Source of the DNA: Patescibacteria group bacterium
GTDB lineage: Bacteria > Patescibacteriota > Minisyncoccia > Phycocordibacterales > UBA9973
Direction: 5' to 3'
NCBI GenBank assembly: GCA_018813625.1
Contig: JAHJBA010000035.1
Location: 1 to 17,010, forward strand
Length of the DNA stretch: 17,010 bases
Of this stretch, positions 1 to 5,598 are shown piece by piece. Under the pieces are notes generated by a model that saw only the letters and a program-made list of their open reading frames with translations, did no database searches and had not been told where the DNA came from. Both the position numbers and the translations under genes were made by a program. Position 1 is the stretch's first letter, and every line of letters begins with the position of its first letter.

Positions 1-185
1 ACAACAGTTACATTTGCTAACAGACCATAGCCCATATCAAATGGCTTAGAACTCTGAGAAAAATCAATAGTGGCCACTATCCCGGGTATTAGGCCAGTAG
101 ATACTTTTTGGAAGAACTTATTACTCTGTGCATTTGCGAAAATAGTTGTTAAAAACACAACCATAAAAAAAAGTATATTCTTCAT
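1..185 (-). CDS. N-terminal part of a secreted protein, function unknown (runs off left edge)
   Basis: Reading the minus strand from the ATG at 185 gives an open frame of 61 codons with no stop before the window edge. The first 20 or so residues (MKNILFFMVVFLTTIFANAQ) form a standard signal peptide: one Lys, a hydrophobic core, then small residues before a likely cleavage after Ala-Asn-Ala or just beyond. The visible mature part (SNKFFQKVSTGLIPGIV...) is glycine- and hydroxyl-rich with alternating hydrophobic residues, so it may be beta-rich, but no family is recognisable. The start is supported by an AAGAA stretch just before the ATG, which is only a weak ribosome site. The SP ending in NAQ resembles Bacteroidetes exported proteins, so transfer is possible, but this is a guess from about 60 residues. 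Confidence 0.6.
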   Translation of the reverse strand, partial: MKNILFFMVVFLTTIFANAQSNKFFQKVSTGLIPGIVATIDFSQSSKPFDMGYGLLANVTV

Positions 186-325
186 TTCTTAGAATTTAAT
201 TGGTTTTCCAAATTCCCATAAAGAAACTAAGAAAACCAATCAAATGTCTATTCGCAAAAATAAAATTTCAAAAAACTATTATCACTTATAATAATAGCAT
301 ATTATCTATAATATGTCAAACTTTA

Positions 326-345
326 GCGCGACCGACCGGACTTGA
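326..345 (-). repeat. 20-nt copy of the tRNA-Asp 3' end
   Basis: The plus-strand string GCGCGACCGACCGGACTTGA occurs here and again, identically and in the same orientation, at 514-533. There it is the 3' acceptor strand and half of the T arm of tRNA-Asp, plus one flanking base. The copies diverge at once on the right-hand side. The repeat distance is 188 bp. Such 3'-end copies are typical of integrase attachment sites in tRNA genes, but no integrase is visible in the window and the interval is very short. It may instead be a scar or part of a scattered repeat family. Confidence 0.75.
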
Positions 346-470
346 GGGTCAAGTTTCTAAGTCGCTTCGCTCCCAAGAACTTCCTCCCCGGGCTCGCCTG
401 TCGCTTTGCGACAAGGCTCCGCCTGTTCAAACCGGACGCAAGCAAAGCAGTTTGCTTGCTTCTGCTCGCG
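346..470. repeat. GC-rich non-coding stretch with consecutive hairpins
   Basis: This stretch has no convincing gene and is much more GC-rich than its surroundings. It contains several inverted repeats: AAGTT/AACTT at 351-355 and 378-382; GCCT-GTCGC/GCGAC-AGGC at 396-417 with a 3-nt loop; and a 9-bp stem GCAAGCAAA/TTTGCTTGC at 438-446 and 451-459 with loop GCAG. Short frames can be read through it on both strands but they run into the tRNA and look like no protein. It sits between the tRNA-Asp 3'-end copy and the terminator. In many Patescibacteria such hairpin-rich inserts are scattered between genes; that this belongs to such a family is inference. Confidence 0.55.
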
Positions 471-474
471 CTAG

Positions 475-512
475 AATTAAAAAAGAATGGCAAAAGCCAT
501 CCTTTTTTAATT
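475..512 (-). terminator. Intrinsic terminator of the tRNA cluster
   Basis: A 17-bp stem (475-491 with 496-512) closes on an AAAA loop, with a single G-T mismatch. The outer part is A-run/T-run, so the hairpin core GGATGGC/GCCATTC is followed by a T-run on either strand, giving a bidirectional-type terminator. It starts two bases past the 3' end of tRNA-Asp, as expected for termination of the minus-strand tRNA transcript. Confidence 0.85.
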
Positions 513-514
513 TG

Positions 515-588
515 CGCGACCGACCGGACTTGAACCGGCAACCTCCCGCGTGACAGGCGGGTGCTCTAACCAGTTGAGCTACGATCGC
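515..588 (-). tRNA. tRNA-Asp (GUC)
   Basis: The minus strand folds into a full cloverleaf of 74 nt. The acceptor strands GCGATCG and CGGTCGC pair over 7 bp with one G-T; the D stem is GCTC/GAGC; the anticodon stem CCCGC/GCGGG carries loop CTGTCAC with anticodon GUC; the T arm is GCCGG-TTCAAGT-CCGGT. The discriminator base is G, as expected for tRNA-Asp. The next bases are CAA, so CCA is not encoded and must be added by the CCA-adding enzyme. It is the last of three co-oriented tRNAs, just before the terminator. Confidence 0.97.
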
Positions 589-629
589 ATTTTATTCTTT
601 TTTCAAACTCCTTCCCCTTTTAAAGAGGG

Positions 630-702
630 TGTCGGGGGTGGGGATTGAACCCACGACCCCAGGCTTATGAGTCCTGTGCTCTACCAACTGAGCTACCCCG
701 AC
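630..702 (-). tRNA. tRNA with CAU anticodon (elongator Met, less likely Ile2)
   Basis: A 73-nt cloverleaf: acceptor GTCGGGG/CCCCGAC is fully paired, including 1-72; D stem GCTC/GAGC has C11-G24; loop CTCATAA gives anticodon CAU; T arm is GTGGG-TTCAATC-CCCAC; discriminator A. Full 1-72 pairing and C11-G24 are elongator features, in contrast to the neighbour at 754-824. The anticodon stem CAGGA/GCCTG has an A31-G39 mismatch next to the loop. A CAU anticodon could also belong to the lysidine-modified tRNA-Ile2, and the sequence does not settle this. CCA is not encoded (ACCC follows). Confidence 0.93.
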
Positions 703-753
703 AAATATCTCGCCAGCTGGACATGAGAAAGTGGCATGTCACCTGCCGAAATG

Positions 754-824
754 TTGCGGGAGGCCGAATCGAACGGCCGTCTTAAGGTTATGAGCCTTAC
801 GAGATACCTCTTCTCCATCCCGCT
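754..824 (-). tRNA. Initiator-like tRNA-Met (CAU)
   Basis: A 71-nt cloverleaf. If the 5' end is A824, the acceptor strands AGCGGGA and TCCCGCA pair at positions 2-7 and leave A1-A72 unpaired. A non-Watson-Crick 1-72 position marks bacterial initiators (E. coli has C1-A72). The D stem GAGA/TCTC gives A11-U24, another initiator mark. The anticodon stem TAAGG/CCTTA carries loop CTCATAA. The usual three G-C pairs at 29-31/39-41 are here A-U, G-C, G-C, a variant I recall from mycoplasma initiators. T arm is GGCCG-TTCGATT-CGGCC. CCA is not encoded. It is first in the cluster and directly preceded by an extended -10. Confidence 0.88.
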
Positions 825-829
825 ATAAA

Positions 830-838
830 ATTCTAGCA
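830..838 (-). promoter_or_regulatory. Extended -10 promoter for the tRNA cluster
   Basis: The minus strand reads TGCTAGAAT (TGn plus a 5/6 match to TATAAT), and TTTAT separates it from A1 of the initiator-like tRNA. Transcription usually begins about 6-7 nt past the -10, which places the start on the first or second base of the mature tRNA. No good -35 is visible, which is normal for extended -10 promoters. Confidence 0.6.
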
Positions 839-904
839 CAAAAAACACTAAAACGCCTTATGCCGAATATTTCTCACTATATCTTAAATTATTAAAAAAG
901 TAAA

Positions 905-1531
905 CTAAATATAATTAAATTCTCTAAAAATCCTTTCATAAATAGAGATAAGCCTTTTTGCTTCATATTGAGGCAAGTCAAAATCTGAACCCTCATGAGC
1001 TATCCTGTTCCTCACCGTATGAGGTTCCCAAGCAAGATTTAGGGTCGGATACTTTTCGCGGTCCGTCTGCTTTAATTTTTCTCCTAAGTTCTCTCCCTTA
1101 AACCCTAATTCATCCATTAAACCATCAAGCATAGTATCAGCCTCAATTATTGCTAATTTCCAATCATTGCTGTTTGGTGAATCCATGTATTTATTTACCA
1201 TTTCCCATTTTTTATTTCTTTGTTCGCCACCATTTTCTAACAAACCTTTTTCCGCATGTTTTTGAGCATATATTGCAATTTGTTGATGTAAATATTCTTC
1301 TTCTTTTTTTCTTATTTCAAATATTCTAATTATGCAATAAATAATTATAGCAATAAAAAGTACCGCAAAGATGAAAAACAAAACTCTTAGAAAATCGCCA
1401 AACCCAGCCCCAAAAATATTTTTGAAAAACTCGAGAATCTGATTGAATATATATTCCAAGTTTAAATAGGTCGGGTCAAAAAGCTTGTTTTGTGTAGCGG
1501 TATTTAAATTTAATGATTGTGACAGGTCCAT
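905..1531 (-). CDS. Membrane-anchored protein with possible HEPN-like C-terminal domain
   Basis: A 208-residue protein I cannot assign to a named family. Residues 1-45 are an amphipathic N-terminal region, and 48-70 form one strong transmembrane helix ending in basic residues (IRKK), so the C-terminal part is probably cytoplasmic. Residues 72-115 are charged and helical. The C-terminal half (about 120-208) is all-helical and holds R174-N-R-I-A-H179, which fits the R-[N/D/H]-x(3)-H signature of HEPN domains, many of which are RNases or nucleic-acid-binding. That similarity rests on one short motif and the helical character. The gene lies 33 bp downstream of gatA and has its own extended -10 inside the gap. 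It ends about 80 bp before the tRNA cluster. Confidence 0.85.
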   Translation of the reverse strand: MDLSQSLNLNTATQNKLFDPTYLNLEYIFNQILEFFKNIFGAGFGDFLRVLFFIFAVLFIAIIIYCIIRIFEIRKKEEEYLHQQIAIYAQKHAEKGLLENGGEQRNKKWEMVNKYMDSPNSNDWKLAIIEADTMLDGLMDELGFKGENLGEKLKQTDREKYPTLNLAWEPHTVRNRIAHEGSDFDLPQYEAKRLISIYERIFREFNYI

Positions 1532-1548
1532 CTTTAATATATATATTT

Positions 1549-1557
1549 ATTATATCA
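1549..1557 (-). promoter_or_regulatory. Extended -10 promoter for the 905-1531 gene
   Basis: The minus strand reads TGATATAAT, a perfect TGn-TATAAT, in the short gap between gatA and the next start codon. The ATG lies 17 nt past the -10, which predicts a leader of about 10 nt without a Shine-Dalgarno sequence. Confidence 0.6.
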
Positions 1558-1564
1558 TGCAAAT

Positions 1565-2977
1565 TTACCTTATTTCTTCAAACTTTTTTCCTATTTCAAA
1601 AAGATCCCCCTCGTGAAAAGGACGAGCCATGAATTGTATAGAAAGAGGAAGATTAAGGGAATTCACGCCAGATGGTAATGCAATAGATGGAACACCCCCT
1701 ATGTTTGCCGGGGCAGAAAAGATATCACACAAATACATAGAAACTGGATCGTCTAATTTCTCCCCTAACTTAAACGCTGGAATTGGAGCTGTGGGGGTTA
1801 AAATGAAATCTACTTTTTTAAAAACCTCTTTTAATTCATTTTCAATTGCATGCCTAACTTTCCATGCTTTGTTATAGTAGGCGTCATAGTATCCGTGGGA
1901 AAGAACATAAGTACCTAATATTATTCTTCTTCTGGCTTCCTCTCCAAATCCAGCGGACCTGCTTTTTTTATAACTATCAAAAACATCTTTCCCTTCTTTT
2001 TGGAGACCATATCTAACTCCATCAAATCTGGATAAATTTGTAGAAACCTCAGCAGGCATAATAATATAATAAGTGGCAAGAGAATATTTACAATAGGGCA
2101 ATTTTATATCAACAATTTCAAAACCTGCTTTCCTAAATTTTTCAACCGATTCTTTAAAATTTTCCATCACTTCCTTGTCTACCCCCTCCTCAAACAGATG
2201 CCATGGAATACCTATGGTCTTTCTTTTAGAAGAAAAATTTTTACTGACCAAATCAACAGAAGTTGAATCCATTTCATCTTTTCCTGCAATTGTCTCAAAA
2301 ACAATCTCCGCATCTCTGACTGTTTTACCAAAAGGTGCCACCTGATCTAAAGAACTGCCCATCGCAATTATTCCATTTCTAGAGACAGCCCCATAGGTCG
2401 GTTTCAGCCCGACCAGCCCACAAAAAGCTGCTGGCTCCCTAACCGAACCGCAAGTCTCTGTCCCTAGGGAAACCAAGGCCATGTCCCCTGCCACTGCCGC
2501 GGCTGAACCTCCCGAAGACCCTCCTGGCACTCTAGATAAATCGTGAGGATTCCTTGTAACTCCAAAAGCGGATGTTTGCGTAGAGCTTCCCATAGCAAAT
2601 TCATCCATATTTGTCCTGCCCATAAACACAACACCTTCTTCTTTTAATTTTTTAATTACAAAAGCATCATAACTCGCAACATAATTTTCTAAAATTTTTG
2701 AACCAGCACTAACTTTTCTACCCTCCATCAAGATATTATCTTTTATGGCAATAGGTATGCCCGTCAGCTTGGTTCCTTTACCGGACTTAATGATTTCATC
2801 CGCCCTTTTTGCTTGTTCTAGACAATCATCAAAAACCTCCAGAAAAGCATTAATTTCTTTATTTTTATTTTTTATATTTTCCAAATAGGCCGAGACCAAA
2901 TCAACGGAAGTCAATTTCCCTTTTTGCATCATATCCCCTGCTTTTTCTATGGTTAAATTTTTTACGTCAATTTCCAC
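1565..2977 (-). CDS. gatA: Asp-tRNA(Asn)/Glu-tRNA(Gln) amidotransferase subunit A
   Basis: GatA is the glutaminase subunit of GatCAB. It releases ammonia from glutamine so that GatB can convert Glu-tRNA(Gln) or Asp-tRNA(Asn) to the amide forms. The 470 residues carry the amidase signature: Lys79 in GIPIAIKD, cis-Ser154 in PGGSSGGSAAA and Ser178 in TCGSVREPA, the same numbers I recall for the S. aureus catalytic triad. The usual DTGGS loop reads E174-T-C-G-S178: Gly176 is Cys and the following Q is E, so one oxyanion-hole glycine is replaced. The start codon is GTG, placed 6 nt after an extended -10 with no ribosome site, so the mRNA is probably leaderless. gatC lies upstream beyond the PurM-like gene; gatB is not in the window. 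Confidence 0.97.
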   Translation of the reverse strand: MEIDVKNLTIEKAGDMMQKGKLTSVDLVSAYLENIKNKNKEINAFLEVFDDCLEQAKRADEIIKSGKGTKLTGIPIAIKDNILMEGRKVSAGSKILENYVASYDAFVIKKLKEEGVVFMGRTNMDEFAMGSSTQTSAFGVTRNPHDLSRVPGGSSGGSAAAVAGDMALVSLGTETCGSVREPAAFCGLVGLKPTYGAVSRNGIIAMGSSLDQVAPFGKTVRDAEIVFETIAGKDEMDSTSVDLVSKNFSSKRKTIGIPWHLFEEGVDKEVMENFKESVEKFRKAGFEIVDIKLPYCKYSLATYYIIMPAEVSTNLSRFDGVRYGLQKEGKDVFDSYKKSRSAGFGEEARRRIILGTYVLSHGYYDAYYNKAWKVRHAIENELKEVFKKVDFILTPTAPIPAFKLGEKLDDPVSMYLCDIFSAPANIGGVPSIALPSGVNSLNLPLSIQFMARPFHEGDLFEIGKKFEEIR

Positions 2978-2983
2978 GATAAA

Positions 2984-2992
2984 AGTATATCA
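2984..2992 (-). promoter_or_regulatory. Extended -10 promoter of gatA, predicted leaderless
   Basis: The minus strand reads TGATATACT and is separated by exactly 6 nt from the GTG start of gatA. The predicted transcription start is therefore at or next to the first base of the start codon. Confidence 0.65.
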
Positions 2993-3028
2993 AAATATGG
3001 GATTTTTGCATGTTTTTATTAAAAATTA

Positions 3029-3056
3029 AAAAACCACGACCAATGTCGCGGTTTTT
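3029..3056 (-). terminator. Intrinsic terminator after the PurM-like gene
   Basis: A 12-bp stem (3029-3040 with 3045-3056) closes on a 4-nt loop. On the minus strand it reads AAAAACCGCGAC/GTCGTGGTTTTT with one G-T pair, followed by TTAATTTTT. It begins 9 bases past the stop of the PurM-like gene and separates it from gatA, which has its own promoter. Confidence 0.85.
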
Positions 3057-3065
3057 CTTTTATTT

Positions 3066-4262
3066 TTAGGAGTATTCGATGTATTCTTCTCCTGTATATA
3101 AAATCACTTTGTTTTTTCCTTCACAGGCTTCACAGTGGCCTAATTCATACAGTTTTATCCCGCACTCCCTAGATACCTCCCGTAAGACTTCATGAAGACG
3201 GGGGTCATCTTTCCCAATGAGATCAATACCGACTCCACAATTAAATGTCTCATACATTCCCCTTAAAGTTTCCCCTGATTCTTCCTGAATCAATTCAAAA
3301 AGAGGAGGCATTTTGGGCATTTGTTTGTAATAGACAATTCCACCCCGGCCTATATTTTTGATCTTTGTTGCTCCCCCGCCAGTGTTCATCGTTATGCCAT
3401 GAAGAAGGTGAGAACAATTCATTTTCTTTAAATGGGAAAGAATTTTGTGGATGACAATAGCCCACTGCCGTGTCGGCGATAAAAGTGCTTCGCTCACGGT
3501 AAGTCTGCCTAGTATTTGTGGCGTATCCCATACCTTGAATTTTCCTTCATAAAAAGAATTTGGAATCACAGGGTTGTACTTGAAATTGTACTCTTGGTGC
3601 ATCAAGCAAGAACGAGCAAGGGTAAGTCCATTACTACCAATCCCTGAATTTGGTTCTTGTTCCCATTTAGCTTTACCGTCACTAGCAAAACCATAAATTT
3701 TATCATCTGGCTTAATGTTGCCAGTAATCAAATCATCCTTCTTCGCCCAAGCGGTAATACCAATGTCAAAAACAAATGTTCCCGGCGTTATTTGATTTTT
3801 CAAATCAGCAGTTTCTCCTCCCAAAAACAAAAAACTGTTGAAACCGTTTTTTTTGTATAACTCCTTCAGTTCCTGAAAACGAATAGCCACAGACTGCATA
3901 ACAATTTCCTTGAGTTCCTTCCCAAGATTGACATTCAAAATGTCCGTCAACACCCAGGTACCAAAGACAAAACCGGCAGCAGCAATATCGCCCGTGTTCA
4001 TGGAAAGAGCATCGTCCACCATGTAACGAAAAATAGTTTCATCTTTTGTTTCCAAATAATGCAACATTCGTTGCACAGATTTACTTCCATCACCGTCCTG
4101 ATGCTGGGTCAAAACCTGCTTAATAATAGAAGGGTCCTCAACAATGTTTACAAAAGCTCCGGGATAATCATTGTTAACAACTGCTCCAAAAATTTTACGA
4201 ACGTTGGACTTATGCGGGTCAACGCCCATTTCTTCATACTTACTCTTAGTGGCTTGTGACAT
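3066..4262 (-). CDS. Divergent PurM-like (AIR synthase family) protein
   Basis: A 398-residue member of the PurM/SelD fold family. Family landmarks appear in the right order: DGDGSK (56-61) for the usual DGVGTK, GGETAD (148-153), a serine-Asn-Gly motif GSNGLTLAR (209-217), LLSPTR (260-265), TGGGATK (294-300) and MYETFNCGVG (336-345), the last nearly identical to classical PurM. Classical PurM makes aminoimidazole ribotide from FGAM and ATP and is about 345 residues long. This protein is longer and its first half diverges, with MNTGDIAAAG instead of CVNDI. The C-terminus has a HCEAC cluster (376-380). No other purine genes are nearby. It has a strong AGGAGGT ribosome site, unlike its neighbours, and is bracketed by terminators as a single-gene unit. 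The exact substrate is uncertain. Confidence 0.85.
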   Translation of the reverse strand: MSQATKSKYEEMGVDPHKSNVRKIFGAVVNNDYPGAFVNIVEDPSIIKQVLTQHQDGDGSKSVQRMLHYLETKDETIFRYMVDDALSMNTGDIAAAGFVFGTWVLTDILNVNLGKELKEIVMQSVAIRFQELKELYKKNGFNSFLFLGGETADLKNQITPGTFVFDIGITAWAKKDDLITGNIKPDDKIYGFASDGKAKWEQEPNSGIGSNGLTLARSCLMHQEYNFKYNPVIPNSFYEGKFKVWDTPQILGRLTVSEALLSPTRQWAIVIHKILSHLKKMNCSHLLHGITMNTGGGATKIKNIGRGGIVYYKQMPKMPPLFELIQEESGETLRGMYETFNCGVGIDLIGKDDPRLHEVLREVSRECGIKLYELGHCEACEGKNKVILYTGEEYIEYS

Positions 4263-4266
4263 TTGT

Positions 4267-4273
4267 ACCTCCT
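4267..4273 (-). promoter_or_regulatory. Strong ribosome binding site of the PurM-like gene
   Basis: AGGAGGT on the minus strand, followed by ACAA and the ATG. It is the only near-perfect Shine-Dalgarno sequence I find in the window and it fixes the start of this gene. It contrasts with the leaderless or SD-poor starts of the other genes. Confidence 0.85.
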
Positions 4274-4327
4274 GTTTTAATTGTTTGTTTTTAAAAAACT
4301 AGTTGCCTTTTGGCAATTTCATCTACT

Positions 4328-4356
4328 AAACTACCTAATCTATGAAACAAAGTCAA
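4328..4356 (-). promoter_or_regulatory. Possible promoter of the PurM-like gene
   Basis: On the minus strand TTGACT (4356-4351) is followed after 17 nt by TAGTTT (4333-4328). The -35 is good but the -10 is weak. The -35 overlaps the distal arm of the gatC terminator. A leader of about 60 nt would follow. Some promoter is needed here because the terminator separates this gene from gatC. Confidence 0.35.
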
Positions 4357-4400
4357 GTCATAAAAAATCCCTCTTTCGAGGGATTTTTTATGACTTGACT
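4351..4400 (-). terminator. Long perfect terminator hairpin after gatC
   Basis: A perfect 23-bp inverted repeat (4351-4373 with 4378-4400) with loop TTTC on the plus strand. The core is GAGGGAT/ATCCCTC with A-run and T-run flanks, so it can terminate in both directions. It overlaps the gatC stop codon by two bases. Confidence 0.9.
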
Positions 4401-4671
4401 ACAAGATTTTCTTAACCTTCACAAAACCATCTTTAGAATCGGGAAATTGTGAAGTTATTTCTTTACGAGAAAATTCACGAGGCTCCAACTCATCTTCTCG
4501 CCATCTATTTTTATTTAAATACTCCGGTTCAGTATCAGTAATATCCACAGACTGAATCTGTTTTACATAACCCAAAATACCTTCCATGTCAGAAAGTAAT
4601 TTTTCTTTTTCTTCGTTGGTAAGTTCTATCTTTGCAAGCTCTGCCAATTTTTCCACATCTTCGATCTTCAT
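4399..4671 (-). CDS. gatC: Asp/Glu-tRNA amidotransferase subunit C
   Basis: GatC is the small subunit that wraps around and stabilises GatA and GatB in the amidotransferase. The 90 residues match its normal size (about 95). They show the typical N-terminal helical part, KIEDVEKLAELAKIEL followed by NEEKEKLLSDMEGILGYV, with a central acidic stretch and the TEPEY segment (about 47-51) where the family usually has the TxP motif before extended arms. The ATG lies exactly 6 nt after an extended -10, so a leaderless start is likely. A strong terminator ends the unit at once, so gatC is transcribed separately from gatA, 1.4 kb further on. Confidence 0.93.
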   Translation of the reverse strand: MKIEDVEKLAELAKIELTNEEKEKLLSDMEGILGYVKQIQSVDITDTEPEYLNKNRWREDELEPREFSRKEITSQFPDSKDGFVKVKKIL

Positions 4672-4677
4672 AATTGA

Positions 4678-4686
4678 AGTATATCA
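4678..4686 (-). promoter_or_regulatory. Extended -10 promoter of gatC, predicted leaderless
   Basis: The minus strand reads TGATATACT, the same nine bases as in front of gatA, followed by TCAATT and the ATG. The 6-nt spacing puts the predicted transcription start on the start codon. Confidence 0.65.
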
Positions 4687-4709
4687 AACTTAGATATTTT
4701 TATAAAGAA

Positions 4710-5594
4710 TTATTTATTACCCAACAAGGCATTAACTCTCGCCCCTACTGGAGGATGAGTAGAAAATAAACCGGATATTTTTTTAGCCCCGAAAGGATTT
4801 GAAATAAATAAATGAGCTGTTGCCGTATTGGCTCGAGTCATTGGGTGGGAATGTTTTGAAATTTTAATAAGAGCATTTGCAAGTCCTTCTGGATATCGTG
4901 TAAGCAATGCGCCAGATGCATCCGCTAAAAATTCTCTTCTACGAGAAATAGCAAGTTGAATAAGTGTGGCAAAAATCGGAGCAAGAATGGAAAGAACGAT
5001 CCCGACAAGCATCATTATCCCCCCAGCCCTATCATTATCCCTACTTCTTCCTATGCCAAAAAAAGTAGACCGTAAAAACATATCAGCAATAATTGAAATA
5101 AAACCAACTAAAACAACAACAACGGTCGAAAGTAAGATGTCCCTATTGCCTATATGCGAAAGTTCATGAGCTATAACCCCTTCAAGCTCGTTCTTGTCTA
5201 AGATTTGCAGAAGCCCAGTCGTAACGGCAACGACCGCATGCTTTTTATCTCTTCCTGTAGCAAAAGCATTCGGCGAAGGGTCATTTATGATATATAGCTT
5301 TGGCATGGGAAGCCCAGCGGTAATGGAAAGATTCTCCACTATATTCCAAAGATCCCTACTTTCTTCTCTTTTTATCTGTTTTGCGCGGTTAAGAGCCAGT
5401 GCAATTTTATCAGAATACCAATAACTCATTATGTTCATACCAATACTAAAAATAACAAAAAAATATAAAATATTTGGATCTCCATAATATTGCGAAAAGA
5501 AAAAGCCAATGCCAATAACTATAACAAAAAACGCACTCATTAGGAGCCAAGTCCTTGTGACATTTTTCGATTGTTGTGTATAAAGGGTAGCCAT
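4710..5594 (-). CDS. htpX: Membrane zinc metalloprotease HtpX (M48 family)
   Basis: HtpX is a membrane-embedded protease that degrades misfolded membrane proteins with the active site on the cytoplasmic side. I take the ATG at 5594, giving 294 residues, close to the E. coli length. The frame could extend to a TTG at 5612, but family members typically begin MATLYTxxxxN, and the upstream gene ends at 5599. Two N-terminal transmembrane helices (about 15-34, 42-60) precede the catalytic HELSH (His143, Glu144, His147). Two further helices (about 155-174, 193-216) follow, then RRREFLADASGA with the third zinc ligand Glu221. The 4-bp gap to the Gmad2 gene suggests translational coupling within a lemA-Gmad2-htpX unit. 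Confidence 0.96.
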   Translation of the reverse strand: MATLYTQQSKNVTRTWLLMSAFFVIVIGIGFFFSQYYGDPNILYFFVIFSIGMNIMSYWYSDKIALALNRAKQIKREESRDLWNIVENLSITAGLPMPKLYIINDPSPNAFATGRDKKHAVVAVTTGLLQILDKNELEGVIAHELSHIGNRDILLSTVVVVLVGFISIIADMFLRSTFFGIGRSRDNDRAGGIMMLVGIVLSILAPIFATLIQLAISRRREFLADASGALLTRYPEGLANALIKISKHSHPMTRANTATAHLFISNPFGAKKISGLFSTHPPVGARVNALLGNK

Positions 5595-5598
5595 TCCA

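Noticed and set aside
346..470. CRISPR array in the hairpin-rich stretch
   Set aside because: There are no regularly spaced direct repeats of equal length, only separate inverted repeats, and no cas genes in the window.
200..553. Overlapping open frames on both strands around 200-553
   Set aside because: They run through the tRNA-Asp gene, a terminator and the hairpin-rich stretch, and the translations look like no protein.
4399..4671. gatC and gatA as one operon with the PurM-like gene
   Set aside because: Strong terminators at 4351-4400 and 3029-3056 and separate -10 elements before gatC and gatA argue for three separate units.
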